NCBI GenBank assembly: GCA_021773015.1
Contig: JAJFKW010000001.1
Location: forward strand, 372,001 to 436,000
Reading direction: 5' to 3'
Source: Woeseia sp.
GTDB lineage: Bacteria > Pseudomonadota > Gammaproteobacteria > Steroidobacterales > Woeseiaceae
DNA: 64,000 bases
The notes under the pieces were generated by a model that was not told where the DNA came from, searched no databases, and worked only from the letters and a program-made list of their open reading frames with translations. Positions within the stretch are counted from its first letter, which is position 1. Each line of letters opens with the position of its first letter. This document shows, in pieces, positions 57,867 through 64,000 of this stretch. Position numbers and translations under genes: made by a program.

Positions 57867-60800
57867 CTAGCTTGCCGCCATCTTGACCGCTTCATCAAGG
57901 TCAACGGATACCAATCGAGACACGCCAGGCTCCTGCATAGTGACGCCACTCAACTGTCGCGACATCTCCATCGTCACTTTGTTGTGCGTGATAAATACGA
58001 ATTGCACTTTTTCCGACATTTCACGAACAATATCGCAGAATCTAGCCACATTCGCATCATCCAGCGGCGCGTCGACCTCATCAAGCATACAAAATGGTGC
58101 AGGATTGAGTTCAAAAATTGCAAACACAAGTGCTACGGCCGTCAGCGCCTTCTCACCACCGGAAAGCAAATGAATCGTGCTGTTGCGTTTGCCGGGCGGT
58201 CGAGCCATTACTGTAACACCCGCAGACAACAAGTCATCGCCGGTTAGTTCCATATAGGCGTGCCCCCCACCAAACAATTTCGGAAATAGTCGTTTGAACC
58301 CGTTGTCAACTTTATCGAAAGTCTCGCGGAATCGAGTTCGCGTTTCGCGGTCGATTTTGCGGATTGCACCCTCGAGCGTTTCCAACGCAGTGGTCAGATC
58401 TGTCAACTGAGAATCAAGATACTCCTTGCGCTCGGATTGTTCCTTAAACTCATCAATTGCGGCGAGGTTTATCGGTCCAAGACGATCAATACGGCGAACA
58501 ATCTTGGCAAGTTTTTCTTCCCAACTTTCGACATTGGCCTGATCGTCCATTTCTTCCAGCAGCGTGGCCAACGCAAAGCCTATCGCATCAAGTTGTTCTG
58601 ACAATCCTTCTCGCCGCACAATAACTTCTTGGACCGCCATTTTCGCGTCGCCGACTTTCACACGAGCTTCGTCAACAAGCTGGTCCGTCTGCATACGGGT
58701 TTGATCGAGGTCTCGCAAATCGTGTTCGACTTCCTCAACGCGTTTGCGAGCGTCATTTAATTCAGTCTCAAGTCCAACCCTAACTTCCAACTGACCGGCA
58801 AGCATCTGCTTACTTTCTTCAAGTGGTTGCTCACTGGTCGCCAACTGATGACGAATATCATTTTCCCGATCGCCAAAATGTTTGAGTTGCGACTGCATGC
58901 GCTGCAGATTTTGGGCAGCCGATTCTTTGCTGGAACGCCGCGTCTCAAATTGAATGGCCATCTGTTGAGCAGCCAGCCGGTCCTGTTGCGCTCGCTCGCG
59001 CACGCGATCAAACTCATTGCGTAAGTCGACGCGTTGCCGATCAAGACTCGTACGCTGCCCATCAAGCTCACTAAGCGTACTAACTGCATTGTGCAATTGT
59101 TGCCGCGATTCCTGCGCTTGTTCTTCAGCGACCAGTTTTTCTTGCTCGATTTCTACATTTTCTTCGGATATAGCCGCTTGCCGAGCAGTGGCTTGTTCGG
59201 CTTGAAAGCGAGCAGCATCCATTGCTGCCTTAACTTCGGAATATTCATTGAGCAACGCCGCAGCATCACTCTGCAACGACTCGCGCCGCTCTTCGAGCTG
59301 GTTCAAGCGCGAGCGCCCATCGCGCTGTAATTTTTTCGCACTGTCGCTACGCGCGCGAAGTTCACGGATTTCGCCTTTCAATCGTCGAAGATCGTGTTCA
59401 CGCCCAAGAATCCCAGACTTGCCATCCTTGTCCCGCATTACACGAAGCCAATGGTCGCTAAGCCAAACGCCGTCGCGCGTTATGACCGAGCCTGCATCTC
59501 CAACCTGTTCGCGGATACTCAGCGCAGTGTCCAGATTGTCTGCGACGCGTACGGACCGTAACAGCCCCATAACCGCTCCTGGCGCGGATCGCACTTTGCC
59601 GGCTAAGGTCGCGTTATCCTCGGCACCTGATTCGATTGCGGCGTCCTTAACCAACAGCGTTAAACTACCCTTCGCGAAATTCGCAATACTGCTGACCGCG
59701 TGACTGACGCCCTCGGCGCAGACTGCCTGCAAGTAGTCGCCCAATACAGTTTCAATGGCCCGTTCCCAGCCATCCTCAACCTCAAGCAATTGCGCCACCC
59801 GAGCATTGTCTGCCATCCCCGCGGAATCAAGCCAGCCGTCGATCGCCTCATTGCTCTGCCCAAGCGCAGCTTTTTGCACGGCATCCAGCGATGCAAATTT
59901 TGCTTCGGATGACTGTAAGTTTGCTCTACGCTCGTCGACCAGGCGGGAAAGTTTTCCGTCTTGCTCACGCAACTTTTGAATCTTCTCGGCAATATCTTTC
60001 AGGTGCCTATCAAATTCGTCGCGTGCTTGTCTTTTACGTTGTTCGTCCAGCGACAATTTTTCAAAGCGTTGTTTAATTTCGTCAACGTTTGCTGCTAATT
60101 TCGAATCTTCCAGTTTTCTGCCACGTTCAGCCAGGCCAGTGATTCTTGATTCAATTTGCTCCGCGCGAGATTCCTCTACATTTTGAATGCTTTGAAGCGC
60201 GTGCATCTGCTGTCGGTAGGCATCCCATTGCGTCTGCCACTCCGCAAGCGCCGCCTCCGCCAGCCTAAGTGACTCGTCCGATTGGCACTCACTATCCTTC
60301 GCATGTTCCAATCCAGGAACGAGTTCATTGAGAGATAGATCGAGCTGTTCGATTTCGCTTTGGTCTTTGTTAATGTGATCGGCAATTTCTTTCGCACCAA
60401 AAACTGCTTGCTCAAGATCTTTGCGCTGCCTGTCGCGCAGATCATTGCTGTGCTCTATAGTTTGTTCCAAGCGAGCAATTTCCGAACCCGACTTGTAATA
60501 ACGGCCCTGAACTTCGTTAAGAACATCAGTTCTATCACTTTGACGAACCCGCCCTTCTTCTAAGTTGGCTTCAATTTTTCGTTGTTCGGCAATTGTTGCT
60601 TCGAGCGCGATTTCCTTTTCGGCGAGCAACGACTTCGATGCTGTCGCTCTTGAGTCCAGTTCGTGGAGTCTTAAGCCAAGCAATTCGGCACTCGTCCGTC
60701 GCTCATCTTCTTTGAGCCGTTCGTAGCGAGCGGCTGTCTTGGCCTGCCGGTCGAGATGCTTGAGCTGCTTCTCGACTTCATCTTGAAGATCCATCAGACG

Positions 60801-61376
60801 GTCAAGATTCTCTTTCGTGTGTTTTATTCGATTGGATGTCTCGCGGCGGCGCTCTTTGTACTTGGAAATCCCGGCGGCTTCTTCGATGAAGACGCGCATG
60901 TCTTCTGGTTTGGCTTCAATCAGTCGCGAAATCATGCCCTGCTCAATAATTGAGTAACTGCGCGGACCGAGACCTGTACCTAAAAATACGCCGGTTATGT
61001 CTTTCCTGCGACATCTCGTGCCATTTAGGTGATAAGTGGATATACCATCACGGGAGACTTCCCGACGAATTGAAATTTCCGAGTATTTGGCATATTGGCC
61101 TTCAAGCGTCGTTTCCGAGTTATCGAACAACAACTCAACTGACGCATTGCCAATCGGTTTTCGCGTGCTCGACCCGTTAAATATGACATCCGTAATAGAG
61201 TCGCCCCGTAATCTACTCGCAGAGCTCTCACCCATTACCCATCGCACGGCATCAATTACATTGGATTTACCGCAACCATTGGGTCCGACAACCCCTACCA
61301 GGTTGCTCGGAAATGGAATTGTGGTTGGATCAACGAATGATTTGAAGCCGGCGAGCTTGATCTTGCTTAATCGCAT
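57867..61376 (-). CDS. smc: Chromosome segregation protein SMC
   Basis: 1169 aa. Walker A GVVGPNGCGKSNVIDAVRWVMG is at the N-terminus. Coiled coils (about 170-500 and 670-1000) flank the hinge (about 510-640, IDGWLDSAGMADNARVAQLL to VRVADNLDTALSI). The C-terminal head has the signature LLSGGEKALTAVALVFAI and Walker B FCMLDEVDAPLDDANV. SMC with ScpA and ScpB (both here) compacts and segregates chromosomes. It heads the smc-zipA-ligA transcript. Confidence 0.97.
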   Translation of the reverse strand: MRLSKIKLAGFKSFVDPTTIPFPSNLVGVVGPNGCGKSNVIDAVRWVMGESSASRLRGDSITDVIFNGSSTRKPIGNASVELLFDNSETTLEGQYAKYSEISIRREVSRDGISTYHLNGTRCRRKDITGVFLGTGLGPRSYSIIEQGMISRLIEAKPEDMRVFIEEAAGISKYKERRRETSNRIKHTKENLDRLMDLQDEVEKQLKHLDRQAKTAARYERLKEDERRTSAELLGLRLHELDSRATASKSLLAEKEIALEATIAEQRKIEANLEEGRVRQSDRTDVLNEVQGRYYKSGSEIARLEQTIEHSNDLRDRQRKDLEQAVFGAKEIADHINKDQSEIEQLDLSLNELVPGLEHAKDSECQSDESLRLAEAALAEWQTQWDAYRQQMHALQSIQNVEESRAEQIESRITGLAERGRKLEDSKLAANVDEIKQRFEKLSLDEQRKRQARDEFDRHLKDIAEKIQKLREQDGKLSRLVDERRANLQSSEAKFASLDAVQKAALGQSNEAIDGWLDSAGMADNARVAQLLEVEDGWERAIETVLGDYLQAVCAEGVSHAVSSIANFAKGSLTLLVKDAAIESGAEDNATLAGKVRSAPGAVMGLLRSVRVADNLDTALSIREQVGDAGSVITRDGVWLSDHWLRVMRDKDGKSGILGREHDLRRLKGEIRELRARSDSAKKLQRDGRSRLNQLEERRESLQSDAAALLNEYSEVKAAMDAARFQAEQATARQAAISEENVEIEQEKLVAEEQAQESRQQLHNAVSTLSELDGQRTSLDRQRVDLRNEFDRVRERAQQDRLAAQQMAIQFETRRSSKESAAQNLQRMQSQLKHFGDRENDIRHQLATSEQPLEESKQMLAGQLEVRVGLETELNDARKRVEEVEHDLRDLDQTRMQTDQLVDEARVKVGDAKMAVQEVIVRREGLSEQLDAIGFALATLLEEMDDQANVESWEEKLAKIVRRIDRLGPINLAAIDEFKEQSERKEYLDSQLTDLTTALETLEGAIRKIDRETRTRFRETFDKVDNGFKRLFPKLFGGGHAYMELTGDDLLSAGVTVMARPPGKRNSTIHLLSGGEKALTAVALVFAIFELNPAPFCMLDEVDAPLDDANVARFCDIVREMSEKVQFVFITHNKVTMEMSRQLSGVTMQEPGVSRLVSVDLDEAVKMAAS

Positions 61377-61664
61377 TTGCCGATGTTACGCCCATAGCCC
61401 GTTTGTGGCGCTAGTGTAATGTAATTTGGCCAATAAAACGATTGTCTTCTTGCTCCTAAGCGACGCGCTGGAGAGCCTAGATCTATACCATTTTTGGCGT
61501 AAAAGGGAAGCCAAAAGCGACGCTGATCGCTGGCGATTCATGCCTAATCAGGGAGTCCCGCATTTTCCGGAATCGTACCTGCAAATAGCAACTGCATTAG
61601 GGCTTCCATGTTGCCAACATCAATGTATAATGCCCGGCTTTTCTCGGTCCGGCAGGAGTTAGGA
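61377..61664. other. Divergent smc/dksA intergenic region
   Basis: 288 bases. AGGAGTTAGGA directly before the dksA ATG is its ribosome-binding site, and TATAAT at about 61626-61631 is a good rightward -10 about 35 bases ahead of the ATG. No gene is seen. Confidence 0.5.
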
Positions 61665-62600
61665 ATGCCCGCTAAAAAGGTAACCGCACGAAAATCAGCC
61701 GGTAAGAAGAAATCACCCGGGGAAAAACGTCCCGTGAGCAAGAAAAAGGCAGCAGCTAAAAAGAAGCCGGCTAAGCCGAAAAAGTCTGTATCCAAAAAAA
61801 CTGCAAGCCGAAAAAAGGCAGGCAAGAAGAAGGTTGCAGCTAAGAAGGCGAGCAAAAAGAAGGTTGCGAAGAAAAAGGTTCTGAAGAAAAAGGTCAGTAA
61901 GAAGAAAGTGGCCGCGAAGAAAAAGCCCGCTTCGAAAAAGAAAGCAGGCAAGAAAGCGACCAAGAAATCCATCAGCAAAAAGAAGCCGGCGAAAAAAACA
62001 GTGAGCAAGAAAAAAGTGGCCAAGAAGGCCCCAAGTAAGAAAAAGGTGACCAAGAAGGCGCCGGGCGTCAAAAAAGTCTCAGCGCCTAAGAAAGTCTCAG
62101 CGCCTAAGAAAACGCCCACGAAACCCAAGATCGTCAAATCCAGGGCAAAACGAAGCGATATTTTGTCCGGACCAATTCATGGGATCGAACCGTACGTTGT
62201 GAATCGCGGCGAAGAGTACATGAGTCAGGGACAGCTGGACCATTTTCAGCGCATATTGAGCTCCTGGAAAAATGAGCTGATGAACGAAGTTGATCGAACG
62301 GTTCACCATATGCAAGACGAAGCCGCCAATTTTCCGGACCCGAACGACAGAGCGACACAGGAGTCAGAATTCGGGCTAGAACTACGCACGCGAGATCGCG
62401 AGCGCAAATTGTTGCGCAAAATTACCTCTGCCATCAGTCGAATTGACGAGGGTTCGTATGGCTACTGCGATGAAACTGGCGAAGAAATCGGTCTTAAGCG
62501 ACTAGAAGCCAGACCGGTGGCCACGTTATGCCTTGAGGCCCAGGAGCGACGAGAGATGTCTGAACGGCAATTTCGTGATCGGGACGATCGTTACCGGTAG
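61665..62600 (+). CDS. dksA: DksA-type RNA polymerase-binding factor with a long lysine-rich N-terminus
   Basis: 311 aa from the ATG at 61665, with GGAG 6 bases upstream. Residues 1-165 are a histone-H1-like tail of repeated K/A/S blocks (KKKVAKKK, SKKKPAKK). Residues 170-311 are DksA: MSQGQLDHFQRILSSWKNELM, DPNDRATQESEFGLELRTRDR (coiled-coil tip with the Asp pair) and GSYGYCDETGEEIGLKRLEARPVATLCLEA. Only two of the four zinc cysteines remain (CxxT and CxxA). DksA works with ppGpp to tune rRNA and amino-acid promoters. Long Lys-rich tails are known in Xanthomonas-type DksA; the two-cysteine finger resembles zinc-independent DksA2. Confidence 0.93.
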   Translation: MPAKKVTARKSAGKKKSPGEKRPVSKKKAAAKKKPAKPKKSVSKKTASRKKAGKKKVAAKKASKKKVAKKKVLKKKVSKKKVAAKKKPASKKKAGKKATKKSISKKKPAKKTVSKKKVAKKAPSKKKVTKKAPGVKKVSAPKKVSAPKKTPTKPKIVKSRAKRSDILSGPIHGIEPYVVNRGEEYMSQGQLDHFQRILSSWKNELMNEVDRTVHHMQDEAANFPDPNDRATQESEFGLELRTRDRERKLLRKITSAISRIDEGSYGYCDETGEEIGLKRLEARPVATLCLEAQERREMSERQFRDRDDRYR

Positions 62601-62666
62601 TCTTCGATCTAGCAAATGTTGGCGGACGCAAGTCGTTCGCCAAATCGCTACTAGATCGATCAGCTA

Positions 62667-63569
62667 GTGCCCACGCACGACGCTGTTTCTTACATCGGTC
62701 GATTCGCCCCGTCGCCTACAGGGCCGCTGCATTTCGGCTCCCTCGTTGCCGCCGTCGCCAGCTATTTGCGGGCGAAATCATGCGGCGGCCAATGGCAACT
62801 GCGAATCGAGGACATCGACCCACCGCGGCAGATTGCTGGAGCCGACCGCAACATTCTTCACACACTCGAAACATACGGCTTTCGGTGGGATGGCCCTGTG
62901 ATCTATCAAAGCGCGTCACACGAGGCACATCAGCAATCTGTGCAGGCGTTGTTGGCCAGCGAGTTGGCATATCCGTGCAGCTGTTCCAGACGAGATCTTG
63001 CGGATGCACCCCAGGGAGCAATGGGTAGCATCTATCCCGGCAACTGCCGCAGCGGGTGCACCGCTAGAGACGTGGCGATTCGCGTGCGTACGGATGACGA
63101 GCCCATTGGATTTAGCGACATTTTGCAAGGCTATGTTAGCCAACGTTTGGAATCGGAATCCGGTGACTTTGTGATCCAGCGACGCGATGGCCTTATGGCC
63201 TACCATTTAGCCTGTGTCGTCGACGATCATTTACAAGGAATTACCGAGGTTGTCCGCGGCATAGATTTATTGGAATCCACGCCGCGGCAGATTTATCTGC
63301 AACGCTGCCTCGGATTCGAGGAACCGGCCTACTTACATATTCCGGTGGTATTGAATTCGCAAGGCCAGAAGTTAAGCAAACTCACCGGCGCTGAAGGCAT
63401 TCCGGATGTGGGAGATGCACGCGTGTTGTCAGCCGCGTTGGCGGCCTTACGCCAGCCCATGATGACAAATTCCGAGCGATGCCCGCTGGACGAATTGTGG
63501 TCTTGGGCTGAGGCTCACTGGCAAGTCCAGGTGCTAGCTGGCGCTACATCGATTGCCACCCACAATTAA
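62667..63569 (+). CDS. gluQ: Glutamyl-Q tRNA(Asp) synthetase
   Basis: 300 aa from the GTG at 62667; the ribosome-binding site is weak, so the start is provisional. Class I motif APSPTGPLHFGSLVAAVASYL (HIGH-like) and KLSK in GQKLSKLTGA. The zinc site is built from CSC and YPGNCRSGC. There is no anticodon-binding domain, as expected for GluQ, which attaches glutamate to queuosine 34 of tRNA-Asp. It follows dksA by 66 bases, a linkage common in proteobacteria. Confidence 0.95.
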   Translation: MPTHDAVSYIGRFAPSPTGPLHFGSLVAAVASYLRAKSCGGQWQLRIEDIDPPRQIAGADRNILHTLETYGFRWDGPVIYQSASHEAHQQSVQALLASELAYPCSCSRRDLADAPQGAMGSIYPGNCRSGCTARDVAIRVRTDDEPIGFSDILQGYVSQRLESESGDFVIQRRDGLMAYHLACVVDDHLQGITEVVRGIDLLESTPRQIYLQRCLGFEEPAYLHIPVVLNSQGQKLSKLTGAEGIPDVGDARVLSAALAALRQPMMTNSERCPLDELWSWAEAHWQVQVLAGATSIATHN

Positions 63570-63726
63570 TCTTTGGCAATCGGCAAAAATGGGCTATGGT
63601 AGGCGCCATTCGGCCCACCCACTAACAGCAAAGGCGTGCGATAAACCGCATCAGATCATCGCCGCAAGTTGTTTCCCAGCGAATACCTTCGCTGTTCCTA
63701 TGGATTGCCGCCGCAAGAGATAATTA

Positions 63727-64000
63727 ATGGAATTAGCAAGAGTCATCAAAAAATATCCGAATCGCAGGCTTTATGACACAGAGGAAAGCCGCTACATCAC
63801 GCTGGCTGATGTTCGCGAATTGGTGCTGAACAAAGTCGATTTTGTCGTTATCGACAAGAAAAGCACCGAAGACATTACCCGCACTATATTGCTGCAGGTT
63901 ATCAGCGAACAAGAACAACAGGGCGAGGCGATCATGAGCCAAGATTTCTTGTCCCAGGTGATTCGTTCCTACGGCAAAGTCGTGCCTGGATTCATGGCCA
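63727..64000 (+). CDS. phaR: Polyhydroxyalkanoate synthesis regulator PhaR, N-terminal part
   Basis: 91 codons, cut by the window end. GAGATAATTA precedes the ATG at 63727. VIKKYPNRRLYDTEESRYIT and the LADVRELV segment are the conserved PhaR DNA-binding start, and ISEQEQQGEAIMSQDFL follows as in the PHB_acc domain. PhaR represses phasin and polyhydroxyalkanoate genes when the polymer is absent. Its presence suggests the organism makes such storage polymers, although no pha biosynthetic gene lies in the window. Confidence 0.9.
   Translation, partial: MELARVIKKYPNRRLYDTEESRYITLADVRELVLNKVDFVVIDKKSTEDITRTILLQVISEQEQQGEAIMSQDFLSQVIRSYGKVVPGFMA

Noticed and set aside
61544-62137. Leftward Phe/Leu-rich frame looking like a membrane protein
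   Set aside because: It is antisense to the Lys-rich dksA tail (AAG/AAA read as CTT/TTT); no ribosome-binding site.

Overview
The window reads as the chromosome of a gammaproteobacterium. The case rests on gene order. One leftward run is infC-rpmI-rplT-pheS-pheT-ihfA-merR followed by tRNA-Pro. Another is gyrA-serC-serA-pheA-aroA-cmk-rpsA-ihfB-lapA-lapB. A rightward run is mtaD-ubiG-mupP-rmuC-yciK. These resemble the arrangements known in Pseudomonas and relatives. SMC-ScpAB is used rather than MukBEF, and DksA carries a long lysine-rich N-terminus as in Xanthomonas-type bacteria. Base composition is moderate. A free-living marine or soil gammaproteobacterium (for example Woeseia-like) is possible, but that placement is inference. 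No plasmid, phage or insertion sequence genes were seen.

Layout. Positions 1-7.3 kb run leftward: the start of an aspartokinase gene cut by the window edge, ilvD, a membrane Ser/Thr kinase with extracytoplasmic Calx-beta domains, a D-2-hydroxyglutarate dehydrogenase-like flavoprotein and a threonine dehydratase-like enzyme. At 7.7-10.1 kb two rightward genes encode a class III cyclase-like protein and an exported TPR/TonB-C protein. At 10.5-15.9 kb lies the translation operon with tRNA-Pro(GGG) at its tail; infC appears to start at an AUC codon. At 16.2-17.25 kb tRNA-Val(GAC) sits inside tandem repeats built from pieces of its own 5' and 3' ends plus its terminator. uvrB, an aspartate aminotransferase and tRNA-Asn follow; tRNA-Asn also has a duplicated 3' end and terminator.

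Positions 21-27.1 kb are an accessory stretch of small membrane, exported and regulatory genes: DUF2784, a CBM9-like protein, an ECF sigma factor with a DUF6768-like partner, a GNAT acetyltransferase, an exported SDR and a TolB-like lipoprotein. Positions 27.2-40.9 kb are the galU to gyrA block, running leftward. Positions 41.2-46.1 kb run rightward with mtaD-ubiG-mupP-rmuC-yciK. Positions 46.1-49.4 kb hold rluB-scpB-scpA-yciO leftward, and 49.5-51.5 kb hold yciB-yciI-bolA-ppiC rightward, followed by a possible small RNA.

Positions 51.7-55 kb hold the least understood locus: two DUF6502-like paralogues and an exported DUF5666-like protein carrying 19 near-perfect octapeptide repeats. Positions 55.1-61.4 kb are ligA, zipA and smc (leftward). 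Positions 61.7-64 kb are dksA, gluQRS and the start of phaR (rightward).

The most unusual features are the tRNA-fragment repeats at two separate tRNA genes and the DUF6502/DUF5666 repeat-protein locus. All family assignments were made by reading the sequence; no database search was run.
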